A DNA stretch of 18,328 nt from NORP240 sp942492445 (GTDB lineage: Bacteria; Pseudomonadota; Gammaproteobacteria; Pseudomonadales; Pseudohongiellaceae). The position numbers and the translations under genes are program-made. Under the pieces are notes generated by a model, which was not told where the DNA came from, ran no database searches, and was given only the letters and a program-made list of their open reading frames with translations. The DNA is taken from contig CALOEW010000041.1 in assembly GCA_942492445.1 (NCBI GenBank), forward strand, positions 1 through 18,328. The letters run 5' to 3'. How positions within the stretch are numbered: the first letter of the stretch is position 1; every line of letters starts with the position of its first letter. This document shows positions 7,261-15,014 of the stretch, one piece after another.

Positions 7261-7325
7261 CTCCTCAGCCTTGAATGAACCTTGTTTAATGCTGCTTTTA
7301 AGGCCCCTCATGGGGCCTTTTTTTT
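7261..7325 (+). ncRNA. Candidate short RNA or terminated leader
   Basis: A transcript from the promoter-like site at 7227-7254 would be about 60-65 nt long and end in the intrinsic terminator at 7300-7325. No protein gene on the + strand lies upstream to explain this terminator, and the amidohydrolase at 7405 has its own -10-like box after it. The presumed 5' end is pyrimidine-rich (CTCCTC at 7261-7266), complementary to a Shine-Dalgarno sequence, as in some regulatory RNAs. Alternatives are an attenuator for the downstream gene or a terminator that blocks antisense readthrough. The evidence is only promoter plus terminator. Confidence 0.3.
7300..7325 (+). terminator. Strong intrinsic terminator
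   Basis: AAGGCCCC (7300-7307) and GGGGCCTT (7312-7319) form a perfect 8-bp GC-rich stem with a 4-nt loop, followed by T residues through 7325. It lies about 80 bp upstream of the amidohydrolase start on the same strand. Confidence 0.85.
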
Positions 7326-7350
7326 CCCTGTTTTTTGTTCCGGTGACGGC

Positions 7351-7356
7351 TATACT
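7351..7356 (+). promoter_or_regulatory. Candidate -10 box for the amidohydrolase gene
   Basis: TATACT is a five-of-six match to the sigma-70 -10 consensus, located 49 bp before the TTG start and just after the terminator. The -35 region is poor. Confidence 0.3.
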
Positions 7357-7404
7357 GACGACTCCAATTGCAGGATCACTCTCAGGTTCCCAGAGGTGTA
7401 GACG

Positions 7405-8844
7405 TTGGCCAGAAACACAGAAACAACAATAAATCCAGCCGCTGGTCTTGTTTTCCTGCTGCTGGCTCTGATGCTGGTGTCCTGGGGTTGTTCCGCCCAG
7501 TTGCTCCAGCAATCCTCCGCTGATGCCGTCGACGGGGAATCCGTCCTCTACGCGGGCGCGCGGCTGATAACTGGCGACGGGCGGATGATTGAAAACGGTG
7601 CGCTGCTGGTGACGGGAAGTTACATAGCCGCGGTGGGCCGCGAAAACGCTATCACCATCCCCCCCGGCGCGACGCGTATTGACCTGAGTGGCAAAACCCT
7701 GATGCCGGCCATGATCGATGCCCATGCTCATCTGGGTTATGAGGGTTACACCAGTTGGGGCGCTGACAATTATTCCCGGGAAACCCTTGTCGATCACCTG
7801 GAGCGCTACAGCTATTACGGGTTTGCCGCGGTCTTTTCCGCCGGCAGCGATCCACAGGAGCTGGCCCTGGAAATACAGAGTGCCCAGCAACAGGGCCGGT
7901 TGAGTGGCGCGCGGCTGCTGTTTGGCGCCGGAATGGCCCCACCGGACCAGGGGCCCAATGACAGGTTCCTGGAACACGCCCTGGCGATTGAGAGCAGGAG
8001 CGGGATGACAGTGTTGATGGGCCTGGCCAGTGCCCGGCAGGCGCGCGCCGCGGCAAACACGGTCGCCGCAAAAGGCATTCCCTTTATCAAGATCTGGGTG
8101 GACGATAGGGGCGGAAGCCAGCAGAAACTGGCTCCCGAAATCTATCGACCGCTGCTTGAGGAAGCCCGGCGACTGGACCTTAAGGTGTTCGTTCATCAGC
8201 AGTACCCAGGCGATATGCCGGAACTGCTGGACGCCGGGGCGAACGGTTTTCTCCATGGCCGGCTGGGGCCGGAACTGGGCCGGGAACTGGCGCAGCAGAT
8301 CGTTGCCGCAGACGCTTTCGTGGTGCCCAACCTGGGACTTGCCGAGCTGCGCCGGGAACGCGTGGCGGATGACCCGTTTCTGCAGGAATCGGTGCCGCCC
8401 CAGGTGATTGCGCGGCTGGGCAACAGTTTTGATCGGCGGCAGGTCACTCCAGCCGGACCGGATCAGGAGCGGCAGCTGAGGGAATCCATGGGCCACCTGC
8501 TGGCAGCGGGCGTGGATATCCTGATGGGGACCGATGCCGGTGCCGTGCCTGATCACTTTTTCGGCTACACCGGACACCGGGAACTGGAGATTTTCGTCCG
8601 TCTGGGCATGTCGCCCATGCAGGCTGTCATGGCAGCCACCAGCAGGCCGGCGCAGCGACTGGAGCTGGACGATCTCGGGACGCTGGCGGCAGGAAAACAG
8701 GCAGACTTTATTGTTCTGGATGCCAATCCACTGGAGAATATTCGTAATACCCGAACCCTATCCCGGGTTTACCGGGCCGGTGAACTGATTGACCGGCAGG
8801 CCCTCAGGGAGGGTTGGCGACCGTCGGATGGGCCAGGACTGTAA
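7405..8844 (+). CDS. Exported metal-dependent amidohydrolase (imidazolonepropionase-like)
   Basis: A 479-residue protein with a hydrophobic N-terminal segment (about 14-28) ending in a cysteine (Cys29); the lipobox is imperfect, so it is either a lipoprotein or an ordinary secreted protein. The amidohydrolase barrel follows with recognisable metal ligands: DAHAHLG (His107, His109), FIKIWVDD (Lys229, the usual carbamylated lysine), KVFVHQQ (His264), GFLHGR (His284) and MGTDAG (Asp377). The C-terminal LAAGKQADFIVLDANPL is the standard end of the family's beta-sandwich. These enzymes cleave C-N bonds of cyclic amides, dipeptides or similar; the substrate here is unknown. The start is TTG at 7405, chosen because AGAGGTG lies six bases upstream and no ATG or GTG start fits. 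All catalytic residues are present. Confidence 0.88.
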   Translation: MARNTETTINPAAGLVFLLLALMLVSWGCSAQLLQQSSADAVDGESVLYAGARLITGDGRMIENGALLVTGSYIAAVGRENAITIPPGATRIDLSGKTLMPAMIDAHAHLGYEGYTSWGADNYSRETLVDHLERYSYYGFAAVFSAGSDPQELALEIQSAQQQGRLSGARLLFGAGMAPPDQGPNDRFLEHALAIESRSGMTVLMGLASARQARAAANTVAAKGIPFIKIWVDDRGGSQQKLAPEIYRPLLEEARRLDLKVFVHQQYPGDMPELLDAGANGFLHGRLGPELGRELAQQIVAADAFVVPNLGLAELRRERVADDPFLQESVPPQVIARLGNSFDRRQVTPAGPDQERQLRESMGHLLAAGVDILMGTDAGAVPDHFFGYTGHRELEIFVRLGMSPMQAVMAATSRPAQRLELDDLGTLAAGKQADFIVLDANPLENIRNTRTLSRVYRAGELIDRQALREGWRPSDGPGL

Positions 8845-8911
8845 ATTGCGCCTCTGACGGTGCATTTGACTTGAAAAATCCTTGTAGAGGCGTAACTTGC
8901 GGGGGAAACCC

Positions 8912-8931
8912 TGTAATATCCCCCGATTACA
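8912..8931. promoter_or_regulatory. 20-bp inverted repeat upstream of the secreted protein gene
   Basis: TGTAAT (8912-8917) and ATTACA (8926-8931) form a perfect dyad with an 8-bp spacer, 20 bp before the start codon at 8952. The left half contains TAATAT, a possible -10. It could be an operator, or a site that folds in the mRNA leader. Confidence 0.35.
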
Positions 8932-8951
8932 AATAGAAAATGGAGGATTCC

Positions 8952-9959
8952 ATGAAGAAGCAAGCTCTTGCAGCCTTGTGCCTCACCTGCAGCGGAATAG
9001 TGGCAGCGCCGGCCCTGCTGGCTCAGAATTCCGATATCCCGCGCACTGAATACGGTCATCCCGATTTCCAGGGCACCTACACGTTTCGCACTATTACCCC
9101 GTTGAATCGCCCGCCGGAACTGGCCGACAAGGAATATCTCACGCCCGAGGAAGCTGCAGAGTGGGAAGCCTACGAGAATCAGCGTCAGAACCGTGATCTG
9201 ATCATCGACTCGGTCGGCGGGGCCGGGTATCCACCAGGTGTGATTTCCTATAACGAGTTCTGGTACGAGCGAGGCAGCGAAACCATTTCATCCCGCCGTA
9301 CCTCGCTGATTTACGACCCGCCCAACGGCCGGATCCCTCCGGCCAATGAAGTCGGCCGCGAGCGCCAGGCTGAATACCAGCAGATGGTATTCGAGAGCGC
9401 CGGCCCGGAAGGACGGACCACGGTAGACCGTTGTATTACCGGTTTTGTCGGTGGTCCGCCGATGATCCCCGGTTCCTACAACAACAACATGCAGATCGTG
9501 CAGACCAGGGATCACGTCATTATCCACAATGAGATGGTCCACACGGCGCGCATCATCCCTTACGCCAATGAACACAGTGACAAACAGTTGAAGTGGGAGG
9601 GTGATTCCATCGCTCAATGGGAGGGCGATACCCTGGTTATCCATACCCAGAACTGGTATCACGATTACAACATGCGTGGCATGTCCGATCAGGCCAAGGT
9701 TACCGAGTATTTCCGCTGGATTGATGGAAATACGCTGGAATATGACTTCACGGTCGAGGACCCCCTGACCTGGGATGAATCCTGGTCCGCAAGGCTGCCG
9801 CTGCGCCGGTCGTCGGATCCGATATTCGAGTATGCCTGCCACGAAGGCAACCACGGTCTGATGGGTATCCTGGCCGGCTGGCGTCGTTACGAAGTCATGG
9901 GCTTTAACGGCGACGGTTCTCCCAAGTCGGAAAGCGGGGTTGTGGCTATCGAAGAGTAG
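8952..9959 (+). CDS. Secreted protein of an unassigned conserved family
   Basis: A 335-residue protein with a clear signal peptide (MKKQALAALCLTCSGIVAAP, cleaved near ALLAQ). I chose ATG at 8952 because GGAGG lies five bases upstream; the ATG at 8940 sits before this ribosome-binding site. The mature protein has motifs that I recognise from many gammaproteobacterial and acidobacterial hypothetical proteins: RTSLIYDPPNGRIPP, DRCITGFVGGPPMIPGSYNN (about 159-178), WEGDTLVIHTQNW, TVEDPLTWDESW and FEYACHEGNHGLMGIL (about 292-307). The two cysteines in DRC and YAC may form a disulfide. The sheet-like, Trp-rich composition suggests a beta-rich periplasmic fold. No catalytic function is established. 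The gene is preceded by the amidohydrolase by about 107 bp and ends in a strong terminator. Confidence 0.85.
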   Translation: MKKQALAALCLTCSGIVAAPALLAQNSDIPRTEYGHPDFQGTYTFRTITPLNRPPELADKEYLTPEEAAEWEAYENQRQNRDLIIDSVGGAGYPPGVISYNEFWYERGSETISSRRTSLIYDPPNGRIPPANEVGRERQAEYQQMVFESAGPEGRTTVDRCITGFVGGPPMIPGSYNNNMQIVQTRDHVIIHNEMVHTARIIPYANEHSDKQLKWEGDSIAQWEGDTLVIHTQNWYHDYNMRGMSDQAKVTEYFRWIDGNTLEYDFTVEDPLTWDESWSARLPLRRSSDPIFEYACHEGNHGLMGILAGWRRYEVMGFNGDGSPKSESGVVAIEE

Positions 9960-9988
9960 CAGCCCGGCACGAGTTTCGTTTACTGCAC

Positions 9989-10022
9989 AAGACCACCGGC
10001 TTGAAAAGGCCGGTGGTCTTTT
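9989..10022 (+). terminator. Intrinsic terminator after the secreted protein gene
   Basis: AAGACCACCGGC (9989-10000) and GCCGGTGGTCTT (10009-10020) form a perfect 12-bp stem with an 8-nt loop, ending in TTTT (10019-10022). It lies between convergent genes. The opposite strand lacks a T-tract, so it mainly serves the + strand. Confidence 0.85.
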
Positions 10023-10071
10023 CGTCCGGCCCCGCGAAAATTTCCAGGGATCGCCTGCCTGCGCTCGACCG

Positions 10072-11043
10072 CTACAATGCGTCCAGAAGTCTGGCGAACC
10101 GATCATTGACCGGGTAGCGGCCGGCACTCCAGCCCAGCCGTACGATTACTGTGGACCGCGACGGGATTACCATCATCCATTGCTGGCGGTTCCCCTGGGC
10201 AGCGAAAGCCTGCTCCGGCAGGTCGGGCCAGCGCAGGCTGGCGTCACCGCGGTTCAACCACCACTGGTAACCATAGGCTTTCTCGTTCTCCGAGGAGTTC
10301 GGCGATGTGGCCTGGCTTACCCAGATTTCACTGAGCAGCCTCTGACCGTTGATTACACCGTTGTCGAGCATCAGCTGTCCGATCCTTGCCCAGTCTCGTG
10401 CCGAGGCGAAAAAGTAGGAGCTGCCCATGAATACGCCTGTGGAATCCACTTCAAAAACGGCATTCTGGAAAGCCATCGGCCGGTATATGTGCTCCATGAA
10501 ATCGCCGTAACTACTGTCCAGGGAACCTCCTGTAACATTGAAGTAAATCAGTGATAACAGACTTGCCGTTCCGGAACTGTAATTGAACCGCGAGCCCGGA
10601 GTTATTATCAGTGGCTTGTCCAGTGCGTACGAGGAAGCCGAGGGCACGGTGAACAGCATGGCGGTGGTATCGTCCCCCGGTTCGTATTGTTCCGAAAAGG
10701 CCAGGCCGTCGGTCATGGTCAGCAGATGCTCAACAGTGATTGCGGCGCGTTCATCCTCGGACCAGCGGGGAAAACCCGGAGCCGCCTGCAGCTCGAGCAG
10801 ACCCCGGTAGGCAAGATTGCCCAGCATGATGGCACTGAGACTCTTGGTCATGGACCATCCCAGCAGCGGCGTGGTTGCATCGACGTCCTGATCATAGGCT
10901 TCGGCAACTATTTTGCCCCGTTGAACCACCAGCAGGGCGCGGGTGTTGAGGCCCAGGACATTGTCCCGGGCGACCTGCTCCGATACCAGTTGCTGGATTT
11001 CCTGGCGGGCCGGGTGAACCCTGCTGCCACCCGGCCACAACAC
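10072..11043 (-). CDS. Serine hydrolase of the beta-lactamase/CubicO family, N-terminal part missing
   Basis: The readable protein is 323 residues from a GTG at 11043. It has the class C beta-lactamase-type catalytic motifs: WSMTKS (Ser64-x-x-Lys67), FNYSSG (Tyr155-Ser-Ser) and QGNRQQWMMVIP near the C-terminus in place of the KTG box. Close relatives include 6-aminohexanoate-dimer hydrolase-like and other CubicO esterases, so beta-lactamase activity should not be assumed. Relatives usually carry a signal peptide and some 80 more N-terminal residues; none is seen here. The frame is open only 11 codons further, to an in-frame TAG at 11077-11079. Another frame upstream reads NPNYRSG, so a lost G in the C-run at 11049-11052 (+ strand) may have shifted the frame. 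The start is therefore uncertain. Confidence 0.72.
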   Translation of the reverse strand: MLWPGGSRVHPARQEIQQLVSEQVARDNVLGLNTRALLVVQRGKIVAEAYDQDVDATTPLLGWSMTKSLSAIMLGNLAYRGLLELQAAPGFPRWSEDERAAITVEHLLTMTDGLAFSEQYEPGDDTTAMLFTVPSASSYALDKPLIITPGSRFNYSSGTASLLSLIYFNVTGGSLDSSYGDFMEHIYRPMAFQNAVFEVDSTGVFMGSSYFFASARDWARIGQLMLDNGVINGQRLLSEIWVSQATSPNSSENEKAYGYQWWLNRGDASLRWPDLPEQAFAAQGNRQQWMMVIPSRSTVIVRLGWSAGRYPVNDRFARLLDAL

Positions 11044-11540
11044 CTGATCCCCGACCTGTAGTTCGGATTTACGGCGCTACCACGTGCGAAGAACCCTGCA
11101 ACATCGATAGCCATCAAGCGCCGCAGGCAGATAGGATGCGGTAGTTTCGCTGAGCGCCGCAAAGGCGCTGAAGTGCCTGACCCGCTGGTGGGCGTCACTC
11201 GTAACTGACCATGACTGACCGGCCAGCGAGCGGCGAGTCACTGCACCGAATCTGCAAATGTCTTCATCGGCAGTGTTTAAGGCCAGTACCGTATCTGGCA
11301 CTGCTACAACAGTTTCACACCGATGCCGAAACCCACTACGAGGCATACGGCAACCAGGTAGGTATCCGGGCGCGGTAGCGCTGTCCATGTGCGTGCAAGC
11401 GATGCAGCAGGGAGGCGGCAAGAAAACGAACCGATAGACGATGCGGTGAATTTTTCGCGAGCCGATCACTCAAGTGGCCGATTATTATAAGGTTCGCGTC
11501 CAGCAGCAGATTGGCTGGTTCTTTGGAGGACTCCCCGAAT
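11044..11540. other. Gap of about 500 bp without a convincing gene
   Basis: An open frame on the - strand (11077-11469) is in the same phase as the serine hydrolase and separated from it only by an amber codon. Its translation is rich in Cys, Arg and Ser and has no family motifs that I recognise. Another - frame reads a membrane-like stretch (YLVAVCLVVGFGIGVKLL, about 11300-11360) without a usable start codon. This may be the decayed or frameshifted N-terminus of the hydrolase plus the upstream region of slyX. I see no RNA gene or repeat here. Confidence 0.5.
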
Positions 11541-11756
11541 ATGGTTGATATAACTCAAGACATCGTGGAATTGCAAACCAGGCTTCAGTTTCAGGATGAT
11601 ATTCTACAGAAACTGGATGAAGTCGTGATTCAGCAGGGTGTCCAGCTGGACAGGGTGATGCGTCGCCTGGCGGAGCTGGAGGAGCGACTTGAGCAGCTCG
11701 ACTTCGACAGTGACAGTTCAGGAGTCCGGGCCGAGCCAAAGCCTCCACACTACTGA
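11541..11756 (+). CDS. slyX: SlyX family protein
   Basis: A 71-residue protein that is almost entirely one coiled coil (IVELQTRLQFQDDILQKLDE, RVMRRLAELEERLEQL) and ends in the family's hallmark PPHY. Length and ending match SlyX, a small conserved cytoplasmic protein of proteobacteria of unknown function, named from its proximity to slyD in E. coli. I chose ATG at 11541, preceded by GGAGG eleven bases upstream; an in-frame TTG at 11511 would add ten residues that are not typical of the family. It appears monocistronic. A small hairpin (CGGGA 11770-11774 with TCCCG 11779-11783) follows the stop but has no T-tract. Confidence 0.92.
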   Translation: MVDITQDIVELQTRLQFQDDILQKLDEVVIQQGVQLDRVMRRLAELEERLEQLDFDSDSSGVRAEPKPPHY

Positions 11757-11787
11757 AGTCTCAGGGTCACGGGATGAGTCCCGCTGC

Positions 11788-11817
11788 TTGACAGCTTTAC
11801 CCGCTATCGCGTATCAA
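11788..11817 (+). promoter_or_regulatory. Candidate sigma-70 promoter for the small secreted protein gene
   Basis: A perfect -35 box, TTGACA (11788-11793), is followed after 18 bp by TATCAA (11812-11817), a four-of-six -10 match. It lies about 65 bp before the start at 11881, which has GGAG six bases upstream. Confidence 0.5.
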
Positions 11818-11880
11818 GAACCAACTAGGCAAGTCCGGTCCGGGTTCCCGTGCCGGTTGCAGCCCTAACAGGAGTCACCG

Positions 11881-12396
11881 ATGAGAACTCTAATTTCCCT
11901 GGTACTGATCTTTCTGCCCGTGCTGGTTCAGGCACAGGACTTCAGTATGGACGATTACCTGGTCAGGTGGTCGGTCAAGAAAGTGGGCAATACCGAATTT
12001 CGAGTGATGAAAAACGAGGAAACTTCGTATATCAACGTGTACCGTACCAACGGGCTGGTTTCGGTGGCTGCCCGCATGCCCGGTCCTGACGCCGTGCTGG
12101 TGGGCGAAGCCCTGTCCCGGACCCAGGAGGTTTTCGAGGCCCAACAGGGCAGCTCTGACAACGTGGCCGAGTCGGTCGAGGCAGGTGGCTTCAGGGTGAC
12201 GTTTCGTACGTCGGTGTTCAATGGGTTCTCCGTGGTAATCCAGGAGAATGATTCCACCAGCACCAACGCGGTGACTTTGAGCCGCGAAGAGGCCCTGGGC
12301 ATGCAGCCGGAGCTGCTGCGCGCGAATGCCTATCTCCAGTTCCTGGAAAGCAAGATTTCCTTCCAGGAGGTTCCCCAGGCACCCAAGCAGCCCTGA
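11881..12396 (+). CDS. Small secreted protein of unknown function
   Basis: A 171-residue protein with a clean signal peptide (MRTLISLVLIFLPVLVQAQ, cleaved after Ala18). The mature part has no cysteine, alternates hydrophobic and polar residues as in a beta-rich domain (YLVRWSVKKVGNTEF, GFRVTFRTSVFNGFSVVI) and ends in a helical, proline-capped tail. I do not recognise a family. The start is supported by GGAG (11871-11874) six bases upstream, and a good promoter lies upstream, so it is probably expressed as a single gene. It converges with the symporter gene, about 90 bp separating the stop codons, with no obvious terminator between them. Confidence 0.8.
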   Translation: MRTLISLVLIFLPVLVQAQDFSMDDYLVRWSVKKVGNTEFRVMKNEETSYINVYRTNGLVSVAARMPGPDAVLVGEALSRTQEVFEAQQGSSDNVAESVEAGGFRVTFRTSVFNGFSVVIQENDSTSTNAVTLSREEALGMQPELLRANAYLQFLESKISFQEVPQAPKQP

Positions 12397-12486
12397 TGGT
12401 CGGCGTGCCTGGGACGGCTGCTTTTCCCGACTGTGCCCGCTCCTCGATCACTGTCGGTCGGCTTGTATACCCGGCAGTCCGCCTGC

Positions 12487-14130
12487 TCACCCGAGCAACA
12501 GTAGAACCAGCAGCAGAATCGCGAACCAGGTCAGCAGTATTCCGCTGCGGATTCGCCAGTCAACGGTGGCTTCCGATTGCAGGTAATCGGCTATGCTGCG
12601 CTCCAGGATTTCGGGTTTCAGTTGAGCGGCGTAGTGTCGCCTCGACGCAGGCTGGTATAGCGAACCGAGCAGGATGCCTACTGCGAATGTGACCAGAAAG
12701 CCGGTTACGTTCCACCACAGCCAGGACACCCCAGGGGCAAACAACCAAAGAAAACCGTTGACCACGATGCCCAGCACCAGTCCGGCGATAGCACCGCTGC
12801 CATGGGTCCGCGTGGTGAGCAGTCCGAGGGCGAAAACAGCGAGAATCGAGCCATTGGCCATGGAACCGATCTGGTTGATGGCTTCCAGCACGGTGGTCGC
12901 GATGTCGCCGACAAAAAACGCCATGATCAGCGTCACAGTCCCCCACAGGCCGGTAATGAACCGGCTGATTACCAGTTCCCGATGTTCGGACCAGGGCCTG
13001 CCCCGATGGAGATGATAACGGCGCACGAAGTCTTCCATGGTGGTGGCGCTGAGGGAGTTCAGTACCGAGTCCAGCGAGGACATGGCCGCCGCGAACAGGG
13101 CGACCATGGACAACCCTACCAGACCGGCCGGCAGCGTGTTGATCATGTAGAGTGGCACCGCCAGGTTGTATTCCGGATTGCCGTCCGGAGCAGGTAAGGA
13201 TTCGACAAATTCCGGATTGGCTGCGGCGAAACCTGCTATGCCGACCCCTACCAGACAGTAAAGCAACACCAGGGGAAAGCGCAGCAGGCCGTTGAGAAAC
13301 AATGCCTGGTTACTGCCATCGATACCTTTTGTACTGAGCGTTCTCTGAACCTGGCTTTGATCGCATCCGTAGTACGACAAGTACAGAAACACTCCACCGA
13401 TCAGCATTGGCCAGAAGGCAAACGTCTGCCCATCGCCAAGCCCATGAGAAGAAAAGTCCAGCGTCTGGCGCCGCTGTTCCGGCAGGCTGTCCAGCATGGA
13501 TACAAACCCGCCGTTGCTGTCCATCAACATGAAAAACAAAAGGGCCAGCACCACGACCAGGATCAGCAACTGGATGACATCGCTGAGAATCACACCACGA
13601 ATGCCACCCAACACGTCGTACACTACAGTGAACACACCGAGCAGAATGACCGACCAGACGAAGCCCAGGCCGGTGATGAGGTCAACCACGATGGCGATGC
13701 TGTAGACAGTCACTGAAGTTGCGAATGCCCGGATAAACAGAAACAGGCCGCTCAATGTAAGGCGGGTTGGCAGATCGAAGCGTTGTTCGAGGTATGCATA
13801 GACGGACACCAGGCGCAGGTGACGAAACAGGGGCATGAAGAACAGTATCAGCCCGACCATGGCAAGCGGCACCGCAAGTTCGTACTGCAGCCAGAGCAGC
13901 CCGCCACCGGCGGCAAAGGCAACAAATGCGGGGGCCCCGAGGATGCTGTTGGTCGAGCACTGGGTTGCCATGATCGAAAGCGCTACCGGCCAGGCCCCCA
14001 TCCGCCGACCACCCACGTAATAGTCTTCCCGACTTTCCTGCCGCCGGGACAGCCACCAGGCGAGACAGATCAGAAAAAATAGATAAAAGGCTATGACAAG
14101 CCAGTCGATGAAAGCGAGATTCGTAGTCAT
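12487..14130 (-). CDS. Sodium:solute symporter (SSS/SLC5 family)
   Basis: A protein of about 547 residues with roughly 13 membrane helices, the normal size for the sodium:solute symporter family. The start of the transport core, FIDWLVIAFYLFFLICLAWW, is followed by DYYVGGRRMGAWPVALSIMA and TQCSTNSILGAPAF, matching the family's first helices. AAAMSSLDSVLNSLSATTM (after about residue 340) is the conserved Ser/Thr-containing segment that lines the sodium site in LeuT-fold transporters. It imports a solute with sodium through the inner membrane; the substrate (amino acid, carboxylate, vitamin or sugar) cannot be told. I chose ATG at 14130, directly before the first helix; an ATG at 14184 would add 18 polar residues. 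Neither has a strong Shine-Dalgarno. Confidence 0.9.
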   Translation of the reverse strand: MTTNLAFIDWLVIAFYLFFLICLAWWLSRRQESREDYYVGGRRMGAWPVALSIMATQCSTNSILGAPAFVAFAAGGGLLWLQYELAVPLAMVGLILFFMPLFRHLRLVSVYAYLEQRFDLPTRLTLSGLFLFIRAFATSVTVYSIAIVVDLITGLGFVWSVILLGVFTVVYDVLGGIRGVILSDVIQLLILVVVLALLFFMLMDSNGGFVSMLDSLPEQRRQTLDFSSHGLGDGQTFAFWPMLIGGVFLYLSYYGCDQSQVQRTLSTKGIDGSNQALFLNGLLRFPLVLLYCLVGVGIAGFAAANPEFVESLPAPDGNPEYNLAVPLYMINTLPAGLVGLSMVALFAAAMSSLDSVLNSLSATTMEDFVRRYHLHRGRPWSEHRELVISRFITGLWGTVTLIMAFFVGDIATTVLEAINQIGSMANGSILAVFALGLLTTRTHGSGAIAGLVLGIVVNGFLWLFAPGVSWLWWNVTGFLVTFAVGILLGSLYQPASRRHYAAQLKPEILERSIADYLQSEATVDWRIRSGILLTWFAILLLVLLLLG

Positions 14131-14184
14131 GAACGGGTGAAGGCTAGCTTGGTACGGCGTGTATGTCCGGTTGTCGGCTGGCAT

Positions 14185-14196
14185 GACCGATCGGTC
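14185..14196. promoter_or_regulatory. 12-bp perfect palindrome between divergent genes
   Basis: GACCGATCGGTC is perfectly self-complementary and lies between the symporter start (14130, -) and the cytochrome c' start (14412, +). It could be a regulator site, but a single short palindrome is weak evidence. The rest of this 280-bp gap shows no gene and no clear promoter. Confidence 0.25.
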
Positions 14197-14411
14197 CCGG
14201 CGTCGAGAACCCGGAATCCCCGACAGGTCGATGTCGGAGGCCCGACTGCACTATTTTGGTGAATCGATGGGAGGAAACGGAATCATGAGCCGGGTAGAGG
14301 CGCACTTGCGGCAACCGGTGCCCGTCATCGTTATCAACGACGTGCATTGAAACACGGCAACGGGCACAATAGCGGCTCGACCGAAAATGTACTACAACAC
14401 GGAGCGTAAAT

Positions 14412-14893
14412 ATGATCAAAAGAGTTTTGACAGTCGGCCTGATTACCCTGGGTTCAAGTTTTCTGCTGAATTCCAGCGCCCAGGAGGGCCGACCCCGGAG
14501 CAGCTGGCCCAGCAGGCAGCGGAAACCCGCCAGTCGGTTTTCAAGTTGTTCGCGTTCAATATCGGCACAATCAGTGGAATGGCACGTGGCACGGTTGAGT
14601 TCGACGCCGGTATCGCCGAACGGAATGCCCGTCGTATTGCCGCCATTGCGCCGATGATTCCGGAGGTTTTCCAGGCGATGGATACCCGGGAGTTCGACGT
14701 GGAAACTGAAGCATTGCCGGTTATCTGGGAGCAGTTCGACCTGTTTCAGCAACGCGCACAGGCGCTGATAAACGGAGCTAACGAGTTCGCGGAAATCGCA
14801 GCGCGGGGAGATCGAATGGAGACTCTCGGAGCGATTCGCGCCTTCGGTGCCAATTGCGGCAACTGCCATGAAACCTTCAGGGTCGATAACTGA
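14412..14893 (+). CDS. Cytochrome c' (c-556-like), frameshifted after the signal peptide
   Basis: The ATG at 14412 has GGAG seven bases upstream and encodes a signal peptide (MIKRVLTVGLITLGSSFLLN, then SSAQ). The mature protein is in another frame, from about 14489 to the stop at 14893: GPTPEQLAQQAAETRQSVF, a four-helix cytochrome c' domain, and the C-terminal heme motif CGNCH (14855-14869). A single base is missing in or near the GGG at 14486-14488; adding one would give a continuous protein of about 160 residues, normal for the PF01322 family. Cytochromes c' are periplasmic heme proteins that bind NO or transfer electrons. Whether the frameshift is real or an error cannot be decided here. 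A start at 14387 in the second frame gives no signal peptide and no heme export, so it is unlikely. Confidence 0.82.
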
Positions 14894-14917
14894 GCGCACG
14901 GCCTGAATTCTTTTGAC

Positions 14918-14950
14918 GAGCCGGCTATCGCCTGCCGGCTCATTCTTCCC
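14918..14950 (+). terminator. Probable terminator after the cytochrome c' gene
   Basis: GAGCCGGC (14918-14925) and GCCGGCTC (14934-14941) form a perfect 8-bp stem with an 8-nt loop, followed by ATTCTTCCCC, only moderately T-rich. It lies between convergent genes. Confidence 0.55.
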
Positions 14951-15014
14951 CGTCTTAAGCCTTTAACTAAATTCCAGGCAACCGCTTCACAGCTACAGCA
15001 GGGCGTTTCCACCC

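Noticed and set aside
7081..8577. Open reading frame of 498 codons on the - strand opposite the amidohydrolase
   Set aside because: It lies antisense to a gene with complete catalytic motifs, has no recognisable domain, and runs through the intergenic terminator and repeats. It is a by-product of GC-rich codon use.
9288..10127. 279-codon open frame on the - strand opposite the secreted protein gene
   Set aside because: It crosses the strong terminator at 9989-10022 and overlaps the serine hydrolase 3' end; no domain is seen.
10072..11043. Beta-lactamase antibiotic-resistance gene
   Set aside because: The SxxK and YSS motifs are shared by many CubicO esterases and amidases, the KTG box is absent, and there is no signal peptide. 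Resistance cannot be inferred.
11077..11469. 130-codon - strand frame upstream of the serine hydrolase as a separate gene
   Set aside because: Composition is unlike a protein, there is no ribosome-binding site, and its phase matches the hydrolase. It is better explained as upstream or decayed sequence.
14144..14899. 251-codon open frame on the - strand over the cytochrome c' region
   Set aside because: The + strand carries the heme motif, Shine-Dalgarno and signal peptide. The antisense translation has no family features.
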